Assembly (NCBI GenBank): GCA_950295325.1
Contig: OX485807.1
Location: 10,691,001-10,755,000, forward strand
Origin: Polytrichum commune
Taxonomy: Eukaryota > Streptophyta > Polytrichopsida > Polytrichales > Polytrichaceae
Direction: 5' to 3'
DNA length: 64,000 nucleotides
The position numbers and the translations under genes are program-made. Under the pieces are notes generated by a model that saw only the letters and a list, made by a program, of their open reading frames with translations, made no database searches and had not been told where the DNA came from. This document shows, in pieces, positions 19,800 through 32,144 of this stretch (positions are counted from its first letter, which is position 1; every line of letters starts with the position of its first letter).

Positions 19800-21831
19800 T
19801 TCACCCTTGCTTTGCAAACTTTTCCCTTCCTGTTGAAGTAATATTGCAAGTACTCAAAGGATACCCTACTAGCATTGCTACTTAATGTTATGTTTACATG
19901 AGTTTTCGACTAGATTAATGCATATATTGGTTAAATGGAATAATTTAAGATTTAGGGTCGATTTTGACTCTTTAACCTAAAAATGCTAGAAAATCATCTT
20001 AAATCCCATCTTGAAGCCCACAATGGGCATCTTAGACCTTCAAGGGCTAACAATGAGTTATTGTTTGCACAAGTGAGGTAACATGATACATTTTGAAGGT
20101 ACACATGTTGTGTCATATCATATCCTCAATTTATGTATAGTCTCGCCTCGTTGATATGTCACTCGTTTATACAACACCCTCGATATTACGACACATTTTT
20201 GTGAGACGAAACTTTCTGGTTCAAAACTCCCTCTTTTATACGACTACGACATTTGATAATGCAACATTTAGAATCTCCGTTTTGTCATATTAAAGAGGTA
20301 GTCAATGTTAAAATTCCTTTCATCTATGTTATGTACATCTAAAATACATCCATTTTCGCTTGGAAACTACTTGGGAACTTCACTTATCATTGGGATCTTA
20401 ATGATAATTAGGATAATGGACATGGTTAGGGTTAGAGTGGCCTCTTGCCTAGTATGTTGCCTTGTACACGGGTGATAAAGTATCATCAGTATCTTGATGC
20501 TAAACGTCATGCATCATTGTTGTCTAGTTTCTTATTAGAAAACTCTTTATTAGTTTTCAAATGTGAGTAGGGAATTTAAATGGGATGACAATTGCTAACT
20601 TGGGTAGGCAACACCAAAGATCTTTGGACTCTTATTTCAAGAGTTATTGAGAATATTTATATTTGTTTGGAGTTATAAATTATTATTCCATACCATGTAT
20701 ATTGCTTATACTCATTGTATATATTCGTAATCCCCTCAATAATACAACAACTTTACGCCATTTGTCACATTAATGAGAAGACAACACCTCGATAGTATGA
20801 TTTTTTGGTGTGTTTCCCAAACGTGTTGTACTAAAGAAGGAGAACAATATAACAATGTCTTTTGGCTTCACAGAACCCACAACTCCAACCTACAAAGAAC
20901 AAATCCACATACTCCATCCATCACCCCACTTCCTATAGAGCAAAACCTTATGAGAGGGCCCGATCTGGAACCTAGACATGCACCTTTAGGGCCTATACTA
21001 CATCAACTATCAAAAACCACACATCATACCACAACATCCTAACCTTCTCAAACGGGCCCATAATGAACTCCTTAGACCAATGAGCCTCCAACAAATCATG
21101 GAACCCTCTTAACTCCCCACCCTCCCACATAACACAAATCCTAAATTTTAGTAACGCTCAATCCAAGGGATATTGCCATTAATATCTATTTTCACCCAAA
21201 TATTCCCAAACCCTCTATGACCCTTATGTGATCTTTCCTCACACCAAATGGACAACTAGGCCCACATACTAGCTTGGTGCCAACACCGAACGATACACAA
21301 CCTACATATAGACATACACAACAAGGGATTAACACACATCCAAGAACTCATCTCAACAATCATCACACATGATGGAAATGCCTAATAAAATGGTAGCTCC
21401 AATCCTAACTGCCCAACAAAACATACCACTCCAGCCAAAATATTGTCATTTACATGCACACACAAATCATGATTGTGTGAGTGACAAGGCAGTTTTGCCC
21501 ACAGTACATTTCTAGTTTGGAATAAATGTGGAACCCCATTAATTGGGTTTCTAGGAACTTTGATGTGGATAAGTATTTTATTTTACGCTACTTTTGATGT
21601 AAGGTGACTAGTTTCTTTTGTGTAAGGTATTGGTCGGAAGTCTCAAGAAAGATTGAAGGGTAGACCCCAGGTCTCAGAGCCACATTAATTCCACCCAACT
21701 AGACAATTAGAAGGATCCATGCTAATAATTCCCATTCTAATTTTCCACCCACACTAATAAGACTATTTAATGTAGCACTAGCGAGTTCATACATATTTAG
21801 ATTTTTGATGCTTGTTCTCACTCATAGTAGC
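19800..21831. other. Long stretch without supported gene
   Basis: The sequence is AT-rich with no domain recognised. The part from 20860 to 21440 is C/A-rich on the plus strand, which can be the look of an inverted old retroelement, but no motif supports this. Confidence 0.4.
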
Positions 21832-22253
21832 TTCCGCGAGCCAAGTGGCGATGTCGCATAGGTTGTGTCTGAGAGCAACTTCCTTGTGCCAGGCGGTGAT
21901 GTCGCATAGGTTGTGTTTGAGAGCAACTTCCTCGATCCAGGCGGTGATGTCGCATAGGTTGTGTCTGAGAGCAACTTCCTCGAGCCAGGCGGTGATGTCG
22001 CATAGGTTGTGTCTGAGAGCAACTTCCTCGAGCCAGGTGGCGATGTCGCATAGGTTGTCTCTGAGAGCAACTTCCTCGAGCCAGGCGGCGATGTCGCATA
22101 GGTTGTCTCTGAGAGCAACTTCCTTGATCCAGGCGGTGATGTCGCATAGGTTGTGTCTGAGAGCAACTTCCTCGAGCCAGGCGGTGATGTCGCATAGGTT
22201 GTGTCTGAGAGCAACTTCCGTCCGCCAGGGGGACTAGTCATATAGGTTGTGTC
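21832..22253. repeat. 48-bp minisatellite, about 8.5 copies
   Basis: The word ATGTCGCATAGG recurs at exact 48-bp spacing (21851, 21899, 21947, 21995, 22043, 22091, 22139, 22187), with a degenerate copy near 22235. Copies differ by a few substitutions (for example GTGTCTG versus GTCTCTG). Because 48 is a multiple of three, several frames on both strands stay open with 16-residue protein repeats. No start context or flanking exon suggests a real gene. Confidence 0.97.
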
Positions 22254-24784
22254 TTGCAAATGTCGCTTGACTGCAATGCATTTGGATCAAGTTCATTAAT
22301 ACGACTTACCAATTCAAAAAGCTGAAATAACGTTGAAACTGGTTGTGACACTACAAAACAACAAAATTGTGGATCACAAGAATTGGCAGCATCACCTACT
22401 ATACTATGGAAAGAATGATCAAAAACCATAGTGACGCCAGATTGGAAGAAACAACTCTGAATGGCTGATTATTGATTTTGTGCATAGCAAGCTTTCAATA
22501 GGGATCGCAGGCACACTACTCAATGCATGAACCTACATGAAACTGATCAACCCATCATGCATCAATACTACTCAAAATTGAATGTGCAACTACATGACAT
22601 ATGTGTGGAGTGAATGTTGACACCCACTTCAATTACCTTGGATATCACCTGCTATTGTTGTGGCCTCACTGCAGACTGACTGCGAATGAGTGGTCAGGAG
22701 TAGCATGCCCATCAAGAGAACAATCTGCAATGGAGAACATGTTCTTGGTGGGTTCAAACGACCGAGTTTCACCTCCACTGAGTTCTTCATGATTTTGATG
22801 ATCATGCACTAGATCAAACACAGAGAAATTAGAGACTTTCAACTTCAAATGGCTTTGAGTCCACTGGTTCATGTCAAGTGCCTTCAACTTCTTGCTCAAA
22901 CACAAGACTCATCCAGCGGTTTATATAGGCTTGAAGGAGTGGGGTCCTTGTTGCCTTGAAACGAGACTTGTTCTATGGAGTCTACATTATTCAATGATAG
23001 TCAATGATGGTCCGCGTCATGAGCTTCAAATGCCAAAATCTGAATGAACAATAAATTGGACATATTATTGAGACGATGACATCATGGCTTATATTAACAC
23101 ACTTAGAATCATTTGACTTCATGGCCATTTAACTTACCGACGAGGCTTGATGAGCTTTATAGGAATCTGAACAACGTGTAAAGTTGAGAATTTAGGAAGC
23201 TTCTCGGTGAGAACGGTATCACTACTAGAAATTATGATCGTAGAATACAATTCATATTTGACATGGGCGGTCATTGGCACGTAAACCCACTCACAAGACT
23301 TGGTCCGATCTTCGATGTGTATAGATTGTATTTGACTATTGTGTGTGGAATCATGTGCTAGTGATCACCCTTATCAAATGCGAAGCGTGTTTGAGGATCA
23401 CATTTTCTAATCAAATATAATCATGGAACACGCTTCCTAAATGACTGTCCTTTGACAATGTAACTGAAAATGAGGCACACTTTGTTTTGGAATGTCCCCT
23501 TTACAAGTTCATCAAAGATAAGTTTCCTTCACTACTTGAGAATGTAATACTTGGAAGTCTCAAGTCTTTCTCTCAATAAGAACATCAAGTTGGTATTAGC
23601 ATGTATCTCATGGAGACTACCACCTTGATATTGCACTCCACTACTACAAGGAATTAGCATCTTTGACACCATCATGATGTATTTTAATCACATTAACCTT
23701 TTGGCTTTCCAGACCTTAGAATCGATTTCATTCCATTTCATTGATGTGGGAAATATTTCAACCACTTCAACAACTGGCCACAAGCCTAATTAATTAATTG
23801 AAAAATAGTGAATACATCATACCAATTATAGTTGGTTGATAATATACAAGACACCATGCAAGGTCTTGCTAATGCCCACATTCCTTCATTGGGTATGAGT
23901 ACATTGCCTCATCCATCCATTGACAACATACGTTTTTATCATTTATGGCTGGAAGTGAGTTACTATTTAAAGCTAGTTTAGTACCTAAATTAGCACCAAA
24001 GATCCAGATCACTAAGATTGACCCAGAAGTCTTGATTACTAGTTCAGATAAATAAAGTGGTATGTTTGTATGGGCTGGGGAGTGTTTTCATAGCTAGAGC
24101 ATTTTCCTCTTTTTTTTATTGTGCTAATGATAATATCAATTTTGTTTCAAGCAATTTAATAAGAATTAAGCAATAAGACGGTTCCTTCTCTAGTGCAAAT
24201 AATAATACATGCATATTGGCAAACTGTAAAATTGTCTAAGCTAGCACAGTAGGTTGTTGACTCGTTAATTTGCAGATGCGTGGGACACTCGTCATCCTTG
24301 CTTCTTCACATTCCACAAGACATATTCATGAGAAGTTCTTTTCTTTTCCTTCCTCTTTGTAATTGCCAAGCCCAGGTTTTGCTTCACTTCTTCATTTGGA
24401 TTTGATTTTTTTTGTTGAGACCTTCAAAAAAAAGTGTTTTTGTTTTGTTGTTTTTTTTTTTCGGCTGTCATTTTTCATTGTTTCTCCTTATTTATTATAC
24501 ATTAGAGCCAATCTTGTTTCCTGCATCGCTTCTTCTTTAGAGTGACTTGTTTCTCAATTCTAACTCTTCACGTTCTTCTTCGTTCTAGGCATAACTTTGT
24601 TTTTTAAAGGTCATTTTATAGTTCATATTATTCCTTTGAGATTGCATTGCTTTCCTTATAAGTTGTGTATAGTTCTCTTCTCTTTTTGGAAGTCATTTTG
24701 CTCCTTCTACTCATAATGTTTTTTTTTTTTTTTCTCTTCCTACTTAAAATGTTATTTTATTTCTTAGTTTAAGGTACTACTCTA
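22254..24784. other. Long stretch without supported gene
   Basis: T-rich runs occur near 24.4-24.75 kb. A short block at 23.80-23.87 kb recurs at 32.08-32.13 kb. Nothing else was recognised. Confidence 0.4.
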
Positions 24785-25376
24785 CGTATGATATTTGGTG
24801 TCATAAACATATTTCATGTCACTGTGGTAACTTTTTGGATGACACTTCTTATGAATAAGTGAACAATATTGTCATGGATGATGGATGAGTTCATCCATTG
24901 GCCAAAACCCTACCTCCTCTTGTCAACAACTTTGTGATGAAATACTATCATGGATGATAGAAATTTGGATGGAAAATCACTTGGTAAGTGACGGTAATTG
25001 CAACACTCTAAATCTATAATTCCCCCAAAAAATTTACAAGGAGTGACAAATCATGTTGGGTTAACACTTAGTGTTGGTGACACTCTACCAAGGTTTACAA
25101 TTAGTATTGAGCAAGACAATTACGACTGGTCACACTAAATATCATATTTTTTGTACTTCTGGGAGGGCTTAATAGTTTTTTAATGGATTTATAGGCCGTC
25201 GGTAAGTGGATATATACTAACGTGTTAACAGTGGCAAGGTTGGGAATTTGCAAGACTTTGGAAATTCTAGTTCTAACTTCTAGGCAGTTTACAACTAAGG
25301 TCCTTGTACTTAGGGGTACTATATATCAATGCACCTGTTAGTGGCCTCGTGTAACTATGGATACCCATTGACCATC

Positions 25377-25629
25377 GGGTCTGTCTAAACCTCCTCTACG
25401 AGCGTAACACGGAGCCCTTTCGCGGGCAGGGGCAGCCCGTCGCTCCCCGACCCTCCCTCTCCCCGACCCTGGCCGTCCCGAGCCTTGGCCGCCCGCCCAC
25501 TCATCCACCGGGATGAACTTTCATCCCGTCGCGCTTACTCTCGGTGAGCCGACCCGACCACCAGGAGATCACACTCAAACAGATTAGGGGGTCGATCATT
25601 TCGCGGTGTGGAGATCGGGGCTTCGAGAG
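25377..25629 (+). repeat. Left TIR of the Pack-MULE
   Basis: GC-rich; it pairs with 29535-29807 in reverse complement. It contains GGGAGCGACGGGCTGCCCC on the complementary strand and ends in CGAGAG, where the two TIRs diverge. Confidence 0.93.
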
Positions 25630-25685
25630 GGATGTCGAGGATAATGCATGATTCAAATGCGTAACTTTCTTGTGTGGTGGCAGAG

Positions 25686-27194
25686 AGGATTGGACAATGC
25701 GGGTAAGACAACGATCGTGAAGCGCATCAATGGCGAAGACACAAGTAAAATCAGCCCCACTCTTGGTTTCAATATCAAAACTATGCAGTACAATAGGTTT
25801 GTCCGAACTTTGTGGTCATGAGGCTTTTGGTTCAGACATTTTCCATCCTGTTTTTGCTACTCATATGATGATGCGACGATGTGACGATGTGATAATGATG
25901 CATCCTCGGACTCGAAGGTTTGGAAAATGTGCTCTGATGTGAGGACAAAATGTGAGCGGATTGCAGCTTCCGCCTCAACATTTGGGACATCGGGGGTCAA
26001 AAGACGTTGCGATCATATTGGAGAAATTATTATGAACAGACCGATGGCATGGTGTGGGTAGTCGATTGCTCAGACTACCGACGATTGGATGACTGCCGAA
26101 ATGAGCTTCATGGCCTTCTTAAAGAAGAGGTGAATTAGGTCAATCTCCACCTAAACCAAATCTGTCAAGTGTTTTCGACAGCAGTAGTCTTAGCAATTAG
26201 CTCGTTTTGAAGGATTCGAGTGTTTCACCTTGAATCGTTCAGTGTGAACATCATGTGGTTTTCCCCGAGTTCATAGTTTGAGTGTCCTGTGAATCCTGAA
26301 TTTGACACACGCACGCAAGCACTTACACACACACGCAAGCACTTACACACACACGCACGCACGCACACACAGACACACATACACGCACGCACGCACTCTT
26401 ATAATTCTGAAAGTGTCTGCATACAACACTCGAATTATCGAGCAGCTACATATTTATGTGTTGATTTATATTTGCGCTTTATTTACCCAAACTGATTTTC
26501 CTGGTTGCATGCTTAGAAATTGACAGGGGCGTCGTTGTTGATCCTTGCCAATAAGCAAGATATCAAAGGTGCACTTCAACCTGAAGAGCTTGCGAAGGTG
26601 AACTTATCGTGTCATTTTAACCTTGGAAGGACCATTATGTGATATGCTGAATTTGGGTTGAAACTGTGCACAAAGCAATGTTATAGTGTAAATAGTTTTA
26701 AAATAATCCGCCAAATCCTTACTTACAACTCCTAAACTGACAATATTGTATCAAAGACCCCTCCATTGTATTCCAGCTTTTCTTCAATTTAGGATGATGT
26801 CGCTCAATCTTTCTGAAGGAGCATAAGTATATGAATGAGTGCTAGATTCTGTCCAGATTTTACTTACATAGCAATGGATACTTAAGACAATCCTTGATGA
26901 CCCTTCCCTGTCAGTGTTTATGTATATAACTAATAGTTTGCAATCACTTCGTCATATCCCTGTGTGCAACTTATGTCAGTTTTGTGCAAATTGAATAGCA
27001 ACTCCACCTTTGAACGAAGGGTTTTCTAAGCCTAATTTCTTTTTCTCTTTGGTCAGGTGTTGAACCTGGAGGTGATGGACAAGAGCTGGCACTGAAAAAT
27101 TGTTGGATGCAGTGCAGTGTCTGGGGAGGGCCTCCTAGCTGGCTTTGATTGGCTAGTTTCTGATGTGGGCTCTCGCATCTACATGCTAGAGTGA
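25686..27194 (+). pseudogene. Captured ARL2 (TITAN5-like) GTPase pseudogene, four exons
   Basis: ARL2 is a small GTPase needed for tubulin folding and cell division; here it is a copy carried by a transposon. Exons: about 25686-25796 (GLDNAGKTT, the P-loop, and [10 protein letters not shown]), 25968-26129 ([11 protein letters not shown], switch II; then [17 protein letters not shown]), 26517-26597 (LLILANKQDIKGAL, containing the NKQD base-recognition motif) and 27057-27194 (VLNLEVMDKSWH ... GFDWLVSDVGSRIYMLE, stop). Introns have GT and AG borders and phases fit. Defects: the first exon with the N-terminal helix is absent, and a TGA at 27093-27095 replaces a tryptophan codon (TGG to TGA). Keeping the introns shows capture from genomic DNA, not from mRNA. 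Confidence 0.93.
26308..26394. repeat. CA/CG-rich simple repeat in an ARL2 pseudogene intron
   Basis: Short ACACGCACGC and TTACACACAC words are repeated irregularly for about 90 bp. Confidence 0.9.
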
Positions 27195-27589
27195 CCACAC
27201 TCTTGCATTGCCTGATTGAAGTTATCCCAATATCAAGAATGTAGGAGCAGGGGGTTCCAAATTTCGACCATTTTTTAGGCATGTGTAGCTTGCATATAGT
27301 ACCCATGAATCACAATTTGAATGCACCCAAGAATGTTACACAACAGGTTTGATATGCATTTCATTACCATTTCTCTGTACCAGCAGCAATCTTTATATTA
27401 TACAAACCTGGTATTTCATGCCTCAAATATCTATAGGTGCATTATGAAATGAAGTTGATTTTAAAGTCCGGGAATGCAAAAGGCTTACAGGACTAAAAGT
27501 ACATGAAGATAGTAGTGCAGTGCTCTAGCTTCTGTGAGGGAAAGGCTAATATTGACTTATGGTTTCATTGGTCCAATTACGGTGGTCGT

Positions 27590-27945
27590 CTACACTAAAT
27601 ATGATATTTAGTGTTATATAGTATTTAATGTCACTATAGCAACTGTTGGATGACACTTCTTATGAATAAGTTCACAAATATTGTCATGGATGATGGATAA
27701 GTTCATCTATTGGCCAAAACCCTACCTTGTCATCAACGTATGGATGATAATTGTCATGGATGGTTGAAAATCATTGGGTAAGTGACAGGAATTGCAACAC
27801 TGTAAATTTAAAATCCCCCAAATAAGTTACTAACGAATGACAAATAATGTTGGGTTAACATTTAGTGTTGGTGGCACTCCACCGCAGTTTACAATTCATA
27901 TTGAGCAAGACAATTAGAATTGGTGACACTAAATATTCAGCAACC
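27590..27945. repeat. MITE-like repeat copy inside the Pack-MULE
   Basis: It matches 24785-25145 throughout, including GGATGACACTTCTTATGAATAAG and GGGTTAACA-TTTAGTGTTGG. It starts and ends with TACACTAAATAT-like words in opposite orientation, suggesting short TIRs. It probably jumped into the element or was captured with it. Confidence 0.6.
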
Positions 27946-29188
27946 AGTGCAAGAAATTCAACATTTCCCTCTAACATAAACAATGTGTAATGCGCAATAT
28001 CAGCTCTTTCTGCCTTCTTTGTTCGGAACGGACGGCTAGCTTTCAAACCATTGTGCTAATATCCTGATATTCATTGTCACTGCGTGCTAAAAAACAGTAC
28101 CCCTGCAGAGGTTTTGCATGTAACAGTTGTATCCTGCATTGCGTTACGTAATGATACAACTGCCACAAGAGTATCCACATGACAGACTTCAACAGAACTG
28201 GCAACATTGAAGAAGTCATTGGAAAAATCAAATTTTGATTTTGAAAAAACAAAAATCATCACTTGACAAAGAATGTATGGACATTGCTCAGTGCATGGTT
28301 GTGCACAGTTTCACTTGATTTTACTCACATTCACCACTCAGAAAATGTCATATGGTTGAATGAAATTGCCTACAAGATTGACAACTTCAAAGGGAAATGT
28401 GTCACAGAGAGACTCTATATGTACTCCCTTGTTTATGGTTTGTGCAGGCATTCACAATTTCTTCACCTTAAAATATAATCACTATAATCAGAAGAGATTA
28501 TATTTTCCACCTGAAGTTTCATATGATGAACCACACTTTCAAGCACATTCACATCACTCAGAAAATGTCATATGGTCAACTAAATAATTTGGGTAGGCAA
28601 TCGATCGATCAGGTTCAAGAAGAAATATGTCTCTTGTCAGAGAGAATCAACCTACCTATTCCCGTGTTTATGATGGTTGTTGCAGCATTCAAATTTTCAA
28701 CAAAACAAACTTTCAACATTCCCTTTTTATTGAGACTCGAGGAACAAATCTCCAAGAGTTAGGGTGTGTATTTGTAGGAAAAGATGGCGAGCCTAGTCAA
28801 AAGGCGAGTTCCTATTACTCCTCACCCTCTTATGAGCTTATCTTAAAATATTCAGTTGTACTTAAGCCTTCACACATGCTGTTTCTCACCAAATCAGAAT
28901 GGCTCAATGAAATTGCACAATATTGTCTTGCATGGTTTTGGATGCAATCCTTGCATCAAAGTGCCATTTCGATTGCCACTCCCGGATAACACTCTTATGT
29001 GAAGGTCTTGGCTCGAAAACAAAATGTTCCTTTTTGTCTTGGCAACCCCAGGAAGGATTTCTTCACATAAAGATTTCTGTGAAAATCAATCGAAGCTTGA
29101 CACTCTGCAGTGAACTTGACACTCAAAGCACCTCAAATTCATGCCATTTTCAACCGCTGAATTGGGTTGATTAGTGCGAGGTGATTAG

Positions 29189-29370
29189 CGAATCCAAGTT
29201 GAGACCGGGATCCCTGTAAGCCCGACAACACTCCGATCTCCACACCGCGAAATGGTTCCCGGAGCCAATCTCTCTGACTCGAATCCAAGTTGAGACCGGG
29301 ATCCCTGTAAGCCCGACAACACTCCGATCTCCACACCGCGAAATGGTTCCCGGAGCCAATCTCTCTGACT
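29189..29370. repeat. 91-bp tandem duplication derived partly from the MULE TIR
   Basis: CGAATCCAAGTTGAGACCGG starts at 29189 and again at 29280. Each unit contains CGATCTCCACACCGCGAAATG, which is also present in both TIRs. The right end therefore carries three copies of this piece and the left end one. Confidence 0.9.
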
Positions 29371-29414
29371 GACCCCGTGAGTGGGGCTCGATGCGAATCG
29401 CCGCTAGAGCGCGG

Positions 29415-29507
29415 ACCTGAGCTCGGATTACGTGTTCAGGTGCTCGTTCTCAAACCTGATCATCGCAATGGTCGCCTCCTTGAAGATGGCTTCGAGCTCT
29501 GCAGAAA
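29415..29507 (-). pseudogene. Possible second captured exon in the Pack-MULE
   Basis: On the minus strand TTCTTTTGTTTCTGCAG (ending at about 29499) looks like a strong splice acceptor. A frame follows reading LEAIFKEATIAMIRFENEHL and reaching a stop within about 75 bases. It is GC-rich compared with its surroundings. The gene of origin is not recognised and only this exon is visible. A chance frame in a GC-rich TIR-adjacent stretch is the alternative. Confidence 0.3.
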
Positions 29508-29534
29508 CAAAAGAAGCAACGCAACCTCCATGCG

Positions 29535-29807
29535 TCTCTCGAAGCCCCGATCTCCACGCCGCGAAATGATCGACCCCCTATTCTGTTTGAGTGTGATCTC
29601 TTGGTGGTCGGGTCGGCTCACCGAGAGTAAGCGCGAGACCCGAGAGTAAGCGCGACGGGATGAAAGTTCATTCCGGTGGATGAGCGGGCGGACGGCCAAG
29701 GCTCGGGACGGCCAGGGTCGGGGAGAGGGAGGGTCGGGGAGCGACGGGCTGCCCCTGGCCACGAAAGGGCTCCGTGTTACGCTCGTAGAGGAGGTTTAGA
29801 CAGACCC
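29535..29807 (-). repeat. Right TIR of the Pack-MULE
   Basis: Reverse complement of 25377-25629, with one extra internal duplication of about 20 bp. Confidence 0.93.
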
Positions 29808-31389
29808 ATTGACCATCCATCTAATGAAAATGTTGTAAACTTAAAATAAATATAGCTATAAATTATTATATGGAGTTGATTGGACATGACCTCAGAATTG
29901 GCACAATTATATATAGACTTCGATTTAGTCACTCGAGTGGAATGAAGTGTGATTGAAATTGACTACAACTTTGGGTTAGAGGATTTTGCAATTGTTTGGA
30001 TTGAGAAGATGGGGGTGGGGGGGGGGCCAAGGTTAATTTGTGCAATAGTTTACTCAAGTAAGTTGATTGTGAAACATTGGGAACTTGGTAGGGGGGGAGG
30101 GGGATTCTTACAACTTAAATTTTATTTTCTTAGTGTATTTGGCCCCATAATCAACATTAAAGACCCCGAATTAGTCCATTGAAATTAAGTTAGAATGAGT
30201 GAATCATGAGCCTATAGGGGGTAGGTTGTACTAGACCCCCATACTTGAGTGCCACAATCCTAAGGTTTGTTGGGGTATTATGTGTAAAATATATCTTATA
30301 AGTATAAATGTCATTTTTTAGAAAAAATTAGAAAGGTTGACATTACCATGTGATGTGCAAGCAGCAATATACAAATATGGGAAACTCCTTCGAAGAATAT
30401 GCCCTTTGCTACATAGGCTTGAACATGCTGCAAATTCCATGATGATTGCTTAAGGACACTGAAGTAATGGCATTGATTATAGCTAAGAGAGATGAGCATA
30501 TTGCAAGCATTGACAAAATTGATGGGAGAGTTGATTTTGAATCTATATTTACAAAATGGAAAAGATATCCACAATAGGGATGGAAGCATGGCACCCCGGG
30601 CATTTGAGAAATGGACCAATGTGCAAAGATAAATGAAGTGCAATATTCAGTGACTTCATGTGGATCAATGACTATGAGGAAGGAATGAGGGGTGCAAGCA
30701 CACAACTTCATTACCTTGGATAGGTTCAAGTGAAAGTGATACTATATACTAAATTTTAATTTTGTGTTGGAAAATTTCATAAACATTTGAAAAACACATT
30801 GATCTACAAAGCCAAGCATTTTATGTTGACCAGAAAGAAAAAAAATTCAAGAAAAATCTACATATTGTAGAAGATGGTGCAAGTAGTGTGCAAGTAAATA
30901 TATTGAACACGTAATTGTCTAAAAAAATTTCATAACATAAAAAATTACATTGAATTGATTCTTTAAGGAATTTTTGTAATGGTGCCATCAAATTTATAAA
31001 AAAATCAAGGAATATGAAAGAAAATCCAACTTCAAAATATTTAAGGTCGTGAAAGCTGCATCCAAAACCAGATTTAGCTATTACTTTTTGAGAAATGCTT
31101 TTAATGACAAGTTTTGAAGATCTTCTCTTGATATTTTACATTTGAATACCTTACACAACAATAGAGGGCATCATGAAGACAAATCCAATTTAAACAACCC
31201 TTTGCTATTACTTTTAGGCATTTGATGAAAATAATTATGATTTTAGTATACTGGAGCATTTTTTCATATACTTGACCGTGCTTGCTCCCTCCAAGGATAT
31301 ATACAAATGATAGTGAAGGTCCTCAAATCATGGACCCTATGTAATACTTCCCAGGTGATGAATCTATTGGAAGTCAATAAGACTAGAGA

Positions 31390-31710
31390 TGAAATTGCAC
31401 AAGCATATACACATACACAAAGGCATATGAACAATGCTTGAAGTGAGATGGTTTCATGCTCTCGTTGCTTTGCTTTTTCTTGCTTTTTCTTCCTTTCTTT
31501 GGTTCAATTAAACAAATATGGGATAACTCTTATTTCTCTTAGACCACCATTGTGGCCTTATTCTGATCTTATTTTTTCTCATGCCTCTTCCATTACATTT
31601 CTATTAACTACAAGCAATCTAATGCTCTTCCTTCTACAATTCCTTCTAGTACTACATTTCTATGATTATGAGCAATCTAATGTTCCACCTTCAACACTCT
31701 CACTTTACAA
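31390..31710. repeat. Dispersed repeat shared with 62.19-62.46 kb
   Basis: AAAGGCATATGAACAATGCTTG and the following 250 bases recur at 62235-62460 with moderate divergence. The copy here lies next to a copia polyprotein relict on the minus strand, so the family may be part of a copia LTR; this is inference. Confidence 0.55.
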
Positions 31711-31767
31711 GTAGTCAAAGACTTGTAATATTATAATTGAGTTTTTTAATTTCTATAACTGATATAC

Positions 31768-32070
31768 TCAGATTTTAACATTGCCCATAGATTTCCACAC
31801 ATGATTTCTAATTGCTTCACTCCAATTCAAAGGAACTTTTAATATTTTCACATTGGCCCATTTCTCAACACGTTGAGGCAAAATGCGGTCCTTCCAACAT
31901 TCTCCAAGTGGTCGCCGCTCCCTCATGGGGTATCGCCACTCCTCGCCGAATCCCTCAACAATGAAGTCATTGTTTGTTGAGGCTTTACGTGCTTCTTCAA
32001 TTGCAACCTCATTACCTCCCACTTGCTCTTTGTCATCCACGGATTGTCCACCATCATCACCGCATGGCCT
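31768..32070 (-). pseudogene. Ty1/copia polyprotein relict (between integrase and RT)
   Basis: The minus strand reads YPMRERRPLGECWKDRILPQ and then VPLNWSEAIRNHVWKSMG. The R.RRPLG.WW..HILPQ and P..W.EA pattern is characteristic of the linker region just before the reverse transcriptase in plant copia polyproteins. Only about 90 codons are left; no catalytic motif is present. Confidence 0.65.
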
Positions 32071-32144
32071 TCATTTCTCATGAAAAATAGTGAACATATT
32101 GTACCAATTATAGTTGGTTGATAGTATACAAGGCAGATGTTATA

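Larger units (their letters stand above)
25377..29807 (+). mobile_element. Pack-MULE: Mutator-like element carrying an ARL2 pseudogene, 4431 bp
   Basis: Long TIRs begin GGGTCTGTCTAAACCTCCTC and end with its reverse complement. The left TIR is about 253 bp (25377-25629) and the right about 273 bp (29535-29807). The right one carries a duplication of about 20 bp around GAGAGTAAGCGCGA. A perfect 10-bp duplication ATTGACCATC flanks the element (25367-25376 and 29808-29817), and copy A of the host repeat has the uninterrupted site near 16610. No mudrA-type transposase is present. The cargo comprises exons of an ARL2 gene (+), a possible second captured exon near the right end (-), and a copy of a dispersed repeat. 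Long TIRs, 9-11-bp TSD and captured host exons define a Pack-MULE. Confidence 0.93.
24785..31360 (+). repeat. Long dispersed repeat, copy B, split by the Pack-MULE
   Basis: The parts 24785-25376 and 29808-31360 together match copy A (15104-18510) in order. The first 360 bases also match 27590-27945 inside the MULE and, in part, 33060-33190, so a smaller MITE-like unit ending in GGTGACACTAAATAT may form the left edge. Coding-like remains in the right part are more decayed than in copy A. Confidence 0.7.

Noticed and set aside
20860-21440. C/A-rich stretch resembling the complement of a LINE
   Set aside because: No reverse transcriptase motif could be read in any frame.
21812-22259. Open frames of 125-145 codons on both strands
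   Set aside because: They arise from a 48-bp tandem repeat, which keeps frames open by arithmetic; no gene context.
29460-29762. 100-codon minus-strand frame in the MULE right end
   Set aside because: It runs through the GC-rich TIR and is proline/arginine-rich, as expected from composition.
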